From positions 124,001 to 188,000 of the forward strand of contig JADJJU010000008.1 of the NCBI GenBank assembly GCA_016706365.1: 64,000 nt of DNA. The letters are read 5' to 3'. Position 1 is the first letter of the stretch; each line of letters begins with the position of its first letter. The notes below the pieces were generated by a model. The model made no database searches and had not been told where the DNA came from. It saw only the letters and a program-made list of their open reading frames with translations. Source of the DNA: Saprospiraceae bacterium (GTDB taxonomy: Bacteria > Bacteroidota > Bacteroidia > Chitinophagales > Saprospiraceae). Below, in pieces: positions 8,458 to 16,932 of the stretch. Made by a program: the position numbers and the translations under genes.

Positions 8458-10578
8458 TCATGGCTTTGCAAGTCCTCTTCTGGACATCAGTGGTCCGATT
8501 TCCGGCTTACGGCCTCTGAATTTTATATACAATTCCAAAGGATCTTCTGTGCCTCCTTTTTCCAAAATATTTTGTCTGAAAGATTTGGCAGTGGCCTGCT
8601 CAAAAAGACCTTTTGTTTTAAATGCGTCAAAAGCATCTGCATCTAAAATTTCTGCATATATGTAGCTATAATAACCTGCAGAATAGCCCCCGGAGAATAT
8701 GTGATTGAAATAAGTGCTTTTGTATCTGTAAGGAATTGCCTTTGGAAGGTATATATTACCTGAATGTTCATACTCCAATTCTTTGGCTGAAATCAACAGA
8801 GGTTCCGTTCTATTGTGGTATTCCATATCTAAAAGCGAGGCCGCCACATATTCTGTGGTGATAAATCCCATATTAAAGTATTTGCTGTTTTCCAGTTTCT
8901 GTATTAAAGCATCCGGAATCACTGCATTCGTTTTGTAGTGTCTGGCATAAGTCTTTAAAACGCTGGGGTGCATTGCCCAATTTTCCAGTATTTGAGACGG
9001 AAGCTCTACGAAATCCCTGGGCACAGAAGTTCCGGACAATGATCTATATTCCACATTTGAAAGTAAACCATGCAGTGCATGTCCCATTTCATGAAACAAA
9101 GTGGTTACCTCATCTGCTGAAAGAAGGGCTGGTTTGTCCTCAGTAGGTCTCGTGAAATTACACACTATGCTGATATGCGGGTGCACCATCTGGCCTCCGA
9201 GTTTATACTGCTTTCTGAAGCTGGTCATCCATGCTCCTCCCCGCTTACTGGCTCTCGGGAAAAGATCCATGTAGAGTATACCTACATATTTTCCATCGGA
9301 TTCCCGAACCTCAAAAACCTCTACTTCTTCATGGTAAACAGGCACATTATTAACCGGCTTGAATTGAAGTCCAAATAATTTATTGATCGTACCAAACATT
9401 CCATCTCTCACTCTTTCCAATTCAAAATAAGCTCTTAACTCCTCTTCGTCCAGGTCGAATTTTTGCTTCCTCAATTTTTCTGTATAATATCTCCAATCCC
9501 AGGCTTCCAGGGCTCCTACACCATCCAGTTTGGCGAGCGCCAGAAGTTCCTTTTCCTCTTTTTCTGCCATAGGTCGTGCCACATCCCAGATATTATTCAA
9601 TAATTCACGAACTGTCCCTGCGTCCTTTGCCATACTTTCCTCCAAAACAAATGCAGCATGGGAATTATATCCCAGAATCTGAGCTTTTGCCAGTCTGAGA
9701 TTGACTAATGATTTTATAGACTCTTCATTATTGTATTGATTATCATTGTTTCCTCTGTTGAGGTAAGCTTCCAGAATTTCTTTTCTCAGCTCGCGATTAT
9801 CAGCATATTGTAAGAATGGCATGATGCTGGAATTGCTGAGATCAAACACCCATTTGTTGATCTGAGATTGCTTTTCTGCTTTTGCAGCTTTTGCATTAGC
9901 TGCAGAAATTACACTTTCCGGCAGACCGGCCAGATCCTTAGGGTCATCAATCACCAACTTGTACGAATTAGTTTCTGCCAAAACATTGTCTCCAAAAACC
10001 AGTGCCATAGTTGACATTTTTTGGTTAATAGACTGCAATGCAACTTTATCATCTGTGGAAATAAAAGCACCACCCCGTTTGAAACGTTTGTAGGTTTCTT
10101 CCAAAAGTTTGTATTGTTCGGCATTCAGTGTTAAAGCCGATCTGTTCTCATATACCTTTAATACCCGGCTGGAAAATTCCTCTGCCATAATGAAAGCATC
10201 TCGATGATTGGATATCACCGGTGCTAACTTTTTTGCAAGTTCCTGCAATTCCGGAGAGGTATGGGCATTGGTAAGATTGTAAAATATAGCCAATACCTGA
10301 TCCAATGTTTCGCTGCTTTTTTCTATAACCTCAATTGTATTTTCAAAAGTTGGGTCTTCTTCATTTGCATACATGGATTTGAGGCCAGCTAGCTGGATAT
10401 CCATGCCATAATAAATAGCTTCTTCAAAATGATGAGCTTCTATCTTGTCAAATGGTACTGCGCCATATTGAGCAGTATATGGTAAAAGCAATGGATTTGT
10501 ACCGCTATAGTTCTGAGCCATGCCCATTATTTGATGTAAGACTATAAAAGCCATAATTATAAAAGGAGGTTTTTTCAT
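8458..10578 (-). CDS. Exported M3-family metallopeptidase (Dcp-like)
   Basis: This zinc peptidase of the oligopeptidase A / peptidyl-dipeptidase Dcp family trims short peptides. The zinc motif HEMGH is at residues 496-500. The third ligand is expected at E525 in DFVELPSQ, 29 residues on, as in the family. The N-terminal residues 1-21 form a signal peptide ending near GMAQ, and the mature start (NPLLLPYTAQYGAVPFDKI) is Dcp-like, so it probably acts in the periplasm. The length of 706 residues is normal. A well-formed promoter lies 70-100 bases upstream. dcp is a possible symbol, but the split between Dcp and other M3 peptidases cannot be settled by eye. Confidence 0.92.
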   Translation of the reverse strand: MKKPPFIIMAFIVLHQIMGMAQNYSGTNPLLLPYTAQYGAVPFDKIEAHHFEEAIYYGMDIQLAGLKSMYANEEDPTFENTIEVIEKSSETLDQVLAIFYNLTNAHTSPELQELAKKLAPVISNHRDAFIMAEEFSSRVLKVYENRSALTLNAEQYKLLEETYKRFKRGGAFISTDDKVALQSINQKMSTMALVFGDNVLAETNSYKLVIDDPKDLAGLPESVISAANAKAAKAEKQSQINKWVFDLSNSSIMPFLQYADNRELRKEILEAYLNRGNNDNQYNNEESIKSLVNLRLAKAQILGYNSHAAFVLEESMAKDAGTVRELLNNIWDVARPMAEKEEKELLALAKLDGVGALEAWDWRYYTEKLRKQKFDLDEEELRAYFELERVRDGMFGTINKLFGLQFKPVNNVPVYHEEVEVFEVRESDGKYVGILYMDLFPRASKRGGAWMTSFRKQYKLGGQMVHPHISIVCNFTRPTEDKPALLSADEVTTLFHEMGHALHGLLSNVEYRSLSGTSVPRDFVELPSQILENWAMHPSVLKTYARHYKTNAVIPDALIQKLENSKYFNMGFITTEYVAASLLDMEYHNRTEPLLISAKELEYEHSGNIYLPKAIPYRYKSTYFNHIFSGGYSAGYYSYIYAEILDADAFDAFKTKGLFEQATAKSFRQNILEKGGTEDPLELYIKFRGRKPEIGPLMSRRGLAKP

Positions 10579-10645
10579 GTGAAAAAAATTTGATGATTAA
10601 GATGTGAAAAACAACTTCGGTCCTGTACTTTAACAACACCATCTT

Positions 10646-10680
10646 CAAAGATAGGAATAGACTGAAATAGGAAGATCAAA
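10646..10680 (-). promoter_or_regulatory. Bacteroidota-type promoter of the M3 peptidase gene
   Basis: Read on the minus strand, TTTG (10680-10677) and TATCTTTG (10653-10646) are separated by 23 bases. This fits the TTG-N17-23-TAnnTTTG pattern of the phylum. The predicted transcript start lies about 60 bases before the ATG at 10578. Confidence 0.6.
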
Positions 10681-10990
10681 CCTTGACATTAATTCTATTT
10701 CTCATCAAAAACAAGATGACTACAGACGGATTATAAACCCACATTTGGTACAATTTGAATGTAACATGAAGATCAAATCAATATTACCAGTTCAATGTTT
10801 TTACAATTTCCGCAATCTGGCAAGTCTCTTTAAACAGTAATACCTTACATAGAATAAAGAAATCAGGTCATTGACAAATCTCCTCTGTATCCCTGCTTAC
10901 TATAGTCTAATTTTATGTAGTCATTTATTCAGCATAATAATGCGGCCTTGCTTTATCTGTTTTTAGTTTGAAAATCACTTTTTAAAAAAT

Positions 10991-11008
10991 ATAGAAAATT
11001 CTATATAC
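10991..11008. promoter_or_regulatory. Inverted repeat upstream of sigma-factor gene
   Basis: ATATAGAA and TTCTATAT are perfect inverted arms around AA, about 82 bases before the sigma-factor start. It could be an operator or autoregulatory site. It is all A/T except for one G-C pair per arm, so chance is a real possibility. Confidence 0.3.
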
Positions 11009-11089
11009 ATAAATACGTGGTTTTTTAAAGAGAATAATTTGAACGTGGCAAGGATTGAGAAATGTTGAATGATTTGGATATTTTAAAAA

Positions 11090-11701
11090 ATGAGCATGAA
11101 GGGATGGTTTGAAAATATAAACCGGGTTTCAGGAGAAGAACTATCTGATGAACAGTTGTTGCTGAGTTACTTCAATTCAGGGAAATTGACATATTTGCAG
11201 CAATTACTCGAAAAATATCTTCATATTATTTTTGCTTTCAGTTATCAGGTATTGCAGGATAGAGATCAGGCCCGGACTGCTTCTCTGAGTGTCCTGCATA
11301 TTATTCAGCGAGAAATTAAAGATGCACCGCCCAGCGCATTTAGCGATTGGATGTACCGTATTTGCCGTGAAGTATGCATATTAGCGATCAGAAAGCAAAT
11401 CAAATCCGCAGAATTAACGCTTGAATATCTTCTTGCAATTGAACAAACTACTCCGGTACATTTTAATGGTACAGCCCATTGGTTTGTCACAAAAGATCCT
11501 GAGGCTCAAAACTCAATAGAGAATATATTGCATCAGATGAATTCAGACGAAAAGGACGTTTTGCTGTTATTTTATAAGGAGCAAAAAAGCTATGAGGAGA
11601 TCAGTAAGATTCTTGAAATCTCCCCCGGGAAGATTAAGACCAAATTGCACAATGGCAGAAAGACTTTTATAAAAAAAATACAATTGTCCAACCTTAAATA
11701 A
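11090..11701 (+). CDS. ECF-type RNA polymerase sigma factor
   Basis: The 203-residue protein has the two-part layout of an extracytoplasmic-function sigma factor. A region-2-like helical segment lies at about residues 20-100 (DEQLLLSYFNSG, VLQDRDQARTASLSVL, with FSDWMYRICREV after it). A region-4 helix-turn-helix lies at about residues 145-195 (MNSDEKDVLLLFYKEQKSYE, then ISKILEISPGKIKTKLHNGR). It should direct a stress or envelope regulon. Its stop codon shares one base with the start of the next gene (TAATG), a mark of translational coupling with its probable anti-sigma factor. Region 2 is divergent, so the regulon cannot be guessed. Confidence 0.85.
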   Translation: MSMKGWFENINRVSGEELSDEQLLLSYFNSGKLTYLQQLLEKYLHIIFAFSYQVLQDRDQARTASLSVLHIIQREIKDAPPSAFSDWMYRICREVCILAIRKQIKSAELTLEYLLAIEQTTPVHFNGTAHWFVTKDPEAQNSIENILHQMNSDEKDVLLLFYKEQKSYEEISKILEISPGKIKTKLHNGRKTFIKKIQLSNLK

Positions 11702-12489
11702 TGATTGCTCCGGACGAAAAATTAATCTGCCTGAAACTGGACACTGCCCGTGCATATGTCCATGGTTCTATATCTGACAACAACAGGTTTATTGTAGAGG
11801 AACATCTGATTGAATGTCACTATTGCAGTTCTGTTATCAGTGCTATTAAATCTAATGAACTGGATATGATTCTGGAAGAGACTCAGATTCTGAGAGAGTC
11901 TCTTAAACTTCCAAAAAATCCGGTTAAATCGCTTGCTATAAGCTTTGTGGGAGTTCCACTTTATCAGAAAATCATAGCACTTGGTGTGTTGCTGATATTC
12001 ATTTTCTTTATCATAGCAGTCAGATATCAAAGCGGAACTAACGAGGTTTTCAGACAATATTATTCATTGGATGATCTTGACCGAAATGCATTCTATGCCT
12101 CTCCGGGAAATCCCAATCCGCAGATTAATGAATTTGAGAAAACTATTCTCATCAATATTAGATCCAGGAATTATACATTGGCATTACTCAATTGCCGGGA
12201 AGGGCAGCCACTGTATCTAGATTCCGGGAGCGCCAATTTCTGGGAAGGGATCTGTTACCTTGAAATGAATGACCTGACCAATGCATTTAAAAAATTATAC
12301 GAAGTACGCAAAACCAAACATGCAAAACTGCTGCCTGCAACCTGGTATCTCTCTCTTGCGTACATCAAAAATGAGGAATGGACCCTGGCAAGATTACTTC
12401 TCCAGGAACTTACTGAAACAGGTGATCCGGAATTTGTCCGAAGAAGTGAACGCTTGTTGGATGAAATATTGACCCACCAACCAATCTGA
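11701..12489 (+). CDS. Probable anti-sigma factor: zinc finger, one TM segment, TPR-like periplasmic part
   Basis: Residues 35-42 show H-x3-C-x2-C (HLIECHYC), the zinc motif of ZAS-type anti-sigma domains that hold ECF sigma factors. A single membrane helix spans about residues 91-107. The remaining 150 residues are helical with TPR-like pairs (ANFWEGICYLEMNDLTNAFK, then PATWYLSLAYIKNEEWTLAR) and would lie in the periplasm as sensor or protein-binding region. It is coupled to the sigma gene by a one-base overlap. It ends 2 bases from a convergent gene. The anti-sigma role is inferred from motif plus position. Confidence 0.8.
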   Translation: MIAPDEKLICLKLDTARAYVHGSISDNNRFIVEEHLIECHYCSSVISAIKSNELDMILEETQILRESLKLPKNPVKSLAISFVGVPLYQKIIALGVLLIFIFFIIAVRYQSGTNEVFRQYYSLDDLDRNAFYASPGNPNPQINEFEKTILINIRSRNYTLALLNCREGQPLYLDSGSANFWEGICYLEMNDLTNAFKKLYEVRKTKHAKLLPATWYLSLAYIKNEEWTLARLLLQELTETGDPEFVRRSERLLDEILTHQPI

Positions 12490-12491
12490 TG

Positions 12492-12998
12492 TCAATATTT
12501 TACAAATTTTCCCCAGGCCCATCTTACAATTAAAAGGGCTCCCAGAAATCCGATCAGGGCATATTGTATGGGTAAAAAGCTAATGACAAGGATTCTGGTA
12601 CGATCAATGACCCAAAGAAAGATCAGTAAAGCAAATAGCATTATTATCAAGCCCGATAGCCTGTCAAAACCCGGAATAGCAGAATATGGTACTACCTGGC
12701 GAATGATCAGCAAAGTAAGCACCATGCTCACTACCGGCAAAATCTGCAAAATCAAATTGACATCCCAGACGCTTTGACGTTCAAACAAGAATAGATAACC
12801 CCATAATACAATGGATAAAACTCCGAGTATAGAAGCAATGTAAATCAGTATACTGTAAAAATATTTCCAGGGAGACAATGCAGATTCTTTACCTGCAATC
12901 TTACTGAGTATCCATGTAAGCACAGGAATCATTGTCAGAAAACCAATCGCTACAGCGGGTGACTCAGAGATAGTCTCAAAAGCTTCGCGTAATGTCAT
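12492..12998 (-). CDS. Small integral membrane protein of unknown function
   Basis: The 168-residue protein has about five hydrophobic segments, near residues 15-33, 46-71, 80-100, 113-131 and 137-160. Charged residues lie between them (GKESALSPWKYF, IDRTRI). I recognise no family and no catalytic motif. It lies 12 bases downstream of the E2 gene on the same strand and is probably transcribed with it, which need not mean a shared function. Confidence 0.7.
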   Translation of the reverse strand: MTLREAFETISESPAVAIGFLTMIPVLTWILSKIAGKESALSPWKYFYSILIYIASILGVLSIVLWGYLFLFERQSVWDVNLILQILPVVSMVLTLLIIRQVVPYSAIPGFDRLSGLIIMLFALLIFLWVIDRTRILVISFLPIQYALIGFLGALLIVRWAWGKFVKY

Positions 12999-13010
12999 AT
13001 GGCCAGATTA

Positions 13011-14252
13011 TTATAAATCCATCAACAATAATGTCGGATCCTCCAGCATTTTTTTCACTTTAATCAGGAATGTAACTGAAGAGCTTCCATCTATCACTCT
13101 GTGGTCATAAGACAAAGCAACATACATCATAGGTCGAATAACGATTTCTCCTTTTACGACGACTGCTCTTTCCTGTATGTTATGCATACCCAGAATAGCA
13201 GATTGAGGTTCATTGATAATCGGAGTACTCATCATAGAGCCAAATATTCCGCCATTGGTGATTGTGAAGGTTCCACCACTCATTTCTTCCAATGTCAATT
13301 TGCCATTACGGGCTTTATCAGCCAAATCTTTGATGGCATATTCTATTTCAGCAAATGAAAGTGATTCTACATTTTGTACAGGAGGCACAACCAGTCCAGT
13401 TGGAGTAGAAATTGCAATCGAAATATCCGCATAATCGTGATAGATGATATCTTCGCCATCAAGCCTGGCATTGACTTCCGGCATTTCCAATAATGCTTTG
13501 GCGCAAGCTTTTGCAAACAAAGACATGAATCCAAGTTTGATCCCATGCTTAGCCACGAATTGATCCTGAACTCTATTTCTGAGTGCCATGACTTCACTGA
13601 GGTCAATTTCATTGAATGTAGTGAGCATCGCAGTATTATTCTTTGCGGAAACAAGGCGCTTAGCTATAGTGCGGCGCATTCTGCTGAGCTTTTCCCGGCG
13701 CTCATTTCTGCCAAATGATTCTAATCTGACAGCAGGAGCTTTTGGTACAGACGGAGCTGCTTCTATCGGAGCAGTAGCAGGTTTTTCAGCTTCTGTATTA
13801 GTTGCTTTAGATGCATCTTCTTTTGTGATTCTTCCATCCTTTCCTGTGCCAGGAACTTTATCAGCACTGATACCTTTTTCATCCAATATTTTGGAGGCGG
13901 CCGGGGAAGGATGACCGCTGGCATATGATTCAGTAGATTTTTTCTCCTCTGCAGGCGCTGCTGTTTCTTTTTTGGGAGTTTCTGCAACCGGAACAGTTGA
14001 TTCTTCTGCCGACACGCTGGTATCGATTTTGGCTACAACAGCTCCTATCTCCAGATCATCTCCTTCCTTCGCGACCCAAATCAACTTGCCTGCAGCTTCA
14101 GAAGGGAATTCCAGGGTTGCTTTATCGGATTCAAATTCGCAGAGTGCATCATCTACTTTGACGATTGCTCCGTTAGGTTTTAACCATTGAGACAGCGTTA
14201 CTTCTGTAATAGATTCGCCAATAGTGGGTACTCTTAATTCGACGATACTCAT
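13011..14252 (-). CDS. sucB: Dihydrolipoyllysine succinyltransferase (E2 of 2-oxoglutarate dehydrogenase)
   Basis: The E2 core enzyme transfers succinyl groups to CoA in the TCA cycle. An N-terminal lipoyl domain (residues 1-80) carries the lipoylated K44 in ESDKATLEF. A proline/alanine-rich linker follows, then an E3-binding domain (HPSPAASKILDEKGI, GKDGRITKEDA). The C-terminal acyltransferase domain has the catalytic motif YDHRVIDG. VPTIGESITE at the N-terminus is typical of SucB rather than of the pyruvate complex. I use the ATG at 14252; a TTG at 14276 would only add eight non-homologous residues. E1 (sucA) is not in this window. An E3 gene is at 32257. Confidence 0.93.
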   Translation of the reverse strand: MSIVELRVPTIGESITEVTLSQWLKPNGAIVKVDDALCEFESDKATLEFPSEAAGKLIWVAKEGDDLEIGAVVAKIDTSVSAEESTVPVAETPKKETAAPAEEKKSTESYASGHPSPAASKILDEKGISADKVPGTGKDGRITKEDASKATNTEAEKPATAPIEAAPSVPKAPAVRLESFGRNERREKLSRMRRTIAKRLVSAKNNTAMLTTFNEIDLSEVMALRNRVQDQFVAKHGIKLGFMSLFAKACAKALLEMPEVNARLDGEDIIYHDYADISIAISTPTGLVVPPVQNVESLSFAEIEYAIKDLADKARNGKLTLEEMSGGTFTITNGGIFGSMMSTPIINEPQSAILGMHNIQERAVVVKGEIVIRPMMYVALSYDHRVIDGSSSVTFLIKVKKMLEDPTLLLMDL

Positions 14253-14273
14253 AGCTGGATGATTGTTTCGGGC

Positions 14274-14281
14274 CAAAGTTA
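14274..14281 (-). promoter_or_regulatory. Candidate -7 box of sucB (TAACTTTG)
   Basis: On the minus strand TAACTTTG matches TAnnTTTG exactly, 21 bases before the sucB start. A TTG lies 24 bases further upstream (14308-14306), one base outside the usual spacing. Confidence 0.5.
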
Positions 14282-14384
14282 GAAAATTTGAATACTATTT
14301 CGTGTCAATTTGATGAATTAGCACGGAACTTAAAGCCTAAGGTTTCTAAAATGTTTTAATTTGCAGTGTATTTTTCACACACCT

Positions 14385-16895
14385 ATGCGAAGGATTTTTT
14401 ATCAAGTTTCCATCCTGCTTCTACTCGTTAGTTTCTGCAGGGTCAGTGCACGCGCCTCAACTATTCACTTCAAAGATAGCCTTAACAGAAATTTGATCCA
14501 GGTTCAGCGCATTGACAGCTCCATTAAAGTTGATGGTATAATGAATGAAGTAATGTGGAGTAAGGTCCCATATGGCTCCGGATTTACGCAGCTGGATCCG
14601 AATCCCGGTGTTCCTTCTGAATTTCGGACTGAGATAAGGGTATTATACGATGATAATGCCATATACATTGGCGCAACAATGTTTGATGATAATCCGGAGG
14701 GTATCTTAAAAGAATTATCACCCAGAGACCAGCTCGCAAATACTGATTATTTTTCTGTAGTTATTGATACTTATAAAGCCGGACAGACTGGATTTGGATT
14801 CACTGTTACACCGTCCGGAGTTCAGGTGGATCAGCGGATTACCAATCCCTCCATAACAGACCCTACCTGGGATGCAGTATGGATCAGTGCTGTCAATATC
14901 CATGAAAATGGCTGGACAGTAGAGATAGAAATTCCTTATTCTGCTTTAAGATTTCCTCCCCTTGCCGAACAAGCCTGGGGAATTAATTTTGGGAGATATG
15001 TGAGGAGAGTGCGGGAAGAAAGCTGGTGGAATGCAATCAATCCGGCTATTAGTAATACACTTTTTCAGACTGGTCGAACTTCTTCAATAGAAAATGTAAA
15101 GCCATTACCCAGAATCTCGCTTATACCATTTGTATCCACCTACATTGAAAATAACTCCGCCAATCCTGGTGTCTGGAGAAAGACCCTCAATGGAGGCATG
15201 GATCTTAAACTGGGAATCGGGGATGCATTCACCCTTGATATGGCATTGATTCCGGATTTTGGGCAGGTAAGATTTGACGATCAGGTTCTGAACCTGAGTC
15301 CATTTGAAATCAGATTTGAAGAAAACAGACCATTTTTTACAGAAGGAACAGAGCTGTTTAACAGAGCGGGACTCTTCTATTCCAGAAGAATGGGGGCTCA
15401 GCCATTCTATCTCAGCCAGTGGTCTCAACGATATCCAGAGGGATCTTCCATTGAAAATGTGCCTGCTAATAGTCAGTTATTAAATGCGGTTAAGTTTTCC
15501 GGCAGAACCAGCTCCGGGCTGGGTATTGGAGTGCTGAATGCTATTGAAAACAGAGGATTTGCAACATTGAATGTCTCAGAAACCGGGCAGGAAAAAGTGG
15601 TAATCCACCCCCTTACAAATTATAATGTCTCCGTTCTGGATCAGAATCTTCCTTACAATTCATACGTCTCTCTCATTAATACAAACGTTTGGAGAGAGGG
15701 TGATGCTTATGAAGCAAATGTCACAGGAACAGAATTTGGTTTGAGAACGAAAAACAATAAATATCTCCTGAGTGGAAATGCTCCTATCAGCCAAAGGCAT
15801 CTGGAAGAGGCTTCACAAATAGGATACACCTGGAAACTCAATTGGAGCAAAACGAGAGGAAGCTGGCAGTACACGCTTTCTGCAACTGAAATTTCTCCTG
15901 ATTACAATCCTAATGATCTGGGATTCAATCTGATTCGAAACTACAGGGGCACCGTCGGGACACTTAATTATTACAAATTTATACCCGGCTCGATATTTAA
16001 CCGCTACAATGCCAGTCTGACTGCTGCATATGAAAGAATCATTGAGCCTAATGCATTTCATAATTTTCAGATCAGATATAATTCTTTTTTCATGACCCGC
16101 AAGTTCTTCGCATTTGGGATCAATGCCCTTGCGGAACCCGTAATCACCTATGATTATTTTGAACCAAGAGACAATTTCAACAGCTTTTTGACTTATCCCA
16201 GAAATGGACAGATTGGAGGATTTATTTCAACTGATTACCGGAAGAAATTCGCAATAGATGTCAGCTGGAGCTCAAGGTGGTTTCAGGATGAAGATCGTCA
16301 AATGCACTATTTTGATATTTCTCCGAGATTCAGGCTAAACGATCATTTCTTTTTTACATTCAAGCATACCCAGCAATGGTTATATAAAGATGTAGGATAT
16401 AGTTCTAAAAATCCGGGCTCTGTAGGAATTGAAAGTTTACAGCCGAATGATATTCTTTTCTCAAGAAGGAATCAACATATTATCACCAATACACTGTCTG
16501 CCAGGTATAATTTCAATGCATTACATAATATTACTTTGAGAACCCGACATTATTTTACCTCAGTTGATTTTATCAGATTCCATATTCTGGATGAGGATGG
16601 ATTTTTGGCAAAAACTGATTACACCGGCAGAAATACAAATGGCGACTTACTACATAGTCAAACAGTTAACTTATTAACTACCGATTTAGTATATACCTGG
16701 AGATTTGCCCCGGGAAGTGATATTATTCTTGTCTGGAAGCATGCTCTCAACCTGAGTCAGAATCAATTGGATATTTCCTATTTTGATTTTTTAAATAATA
16801 TCTTTGAATATCCTCAGGCAAATAGTCTTTCATTGAGAGTCGTGTATTATTTGGACTATGGTTTGGTAAAGCGCCGCTTATCCAAAGCGTCCTGA
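14385..16895 (+). CDS. DUF5916-type outer-membrane protein with CBM9-like domain
   Basis: After a signal peptide, residues of about 40-220 resemble a family 9 carbohydrate-binding/DOMON-like fold (IKVDGIMNEVMWSKVP, DDNAIYIGATMFDD, GWTVEIEIPYSALRF). The rest is rich in alternating aromatic strands, with the motif FEENRPFFTEGTELFN, and looks like a large beta barrel. This architecture is known as DUF5916 in Bacteroidota and its function is unproven. I take the ATG at 14385; the upstream TTG at 14361 lacks support. It is divergent from sucB. The following S9 peptidase gene starts 37 bases downstream and may be co-transcribed. Confidence 0.8.
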   Translation: MRRIFYQVSILLLLVSFCRVSARASTIHFKDSLNRNLIQVQRIDSSIKVDGIMNEVMWSKVPYGSGFTQLDPNPGVPSEFRTEIRVLYDDNAIYIGATMFDDNPEGILKELSPRDQLANTDYFSVVIDTYKAGQTGFGFTVTPSGVQVDQRITNPSITDPTWDAVWISAVNIHENGWTVEIEIPYSALRFPPLAEQAWGINFGRYVRRVREESWWNAINPAISNTLFQTGRTSSIENVKPLPRISLIPFVSTYIENNSANPGVWRKTLNGGMDLKLGIGDAFTLDMALIPDFGQVRFDDQVLNLSPFEIRFEENRPFFTEGTELFNRAGLFYSRRMGAQPFYLSQWSQRYPEGSSIENVPANSQLLNAVKFSGRTSSGLGIGVLNAIENRGFATLNVSETGQEKVVIHPLTNYNVSVLDQNLPYNSYVSLINTNVWREGDAYEANVTGTEFGLRTKNNKYLLSGNAPISQRHLEEASQIGYTWKLNWSKTRGSWQYTLSATEISPDYNPNDLGFNLIRNYRGTVGTLNYYKFIPGSIFNRYNASLTAAYERIIEPNAFHNFQIRYNSFFMTRKFFAFGINALAEPVITYDYFEPRDNFNSFLTYPRNGQIGGFISTDYRKKFAIDVSWSSRWFQDEDRQMHYFDISPRFRLNDHFFFTFKHTQQWLYKDVGYSSKNPGSVGIESLQPNDILFSRRNQHIITNTLSARYNFNALHNITLRTRHYFTSVDFIRFHILDEDGFLAKTDYTGRNTNGDLLHSQTVNLLTTDLVYTWRFAPGSDIILVWKHALNLSQNQLDISYFDFLNNIFEYPQANSLSLRVVYYLDYGLVKRRLSKAS

Positions 16896-16932
16896 TTGAA
16901 TCTTTCTATTCACCATCTTAATGCTCTGTATT

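Larger units (their letters stand above)
10579..11089. other. AT-rich divergent intergenic region
   Basis: This is 511 bases between the M3 peptidase (minus) and the sigma-factor gene (plus). It contains the peptidase promoter near 10646-10680 and an inverted repeat near 10991-11008, both listed separately. I find no tRNA-like or protein-coding signal in the rest. Confidence 0.6.

Noticed and set aside
8270..8665. 131-codon plus-strand open frame
   Set aside because: It starts in the hairpin-rich spacer and runs antisense into the M3 peptidase gene, whose protein is clearly real.
13588..13914. 108-codon open frame on the plus strand
   Set aside because: Antisense to the Ala/Pro-rich linker of the E2 gene; the composition mirrors that linker and shows no independent features.
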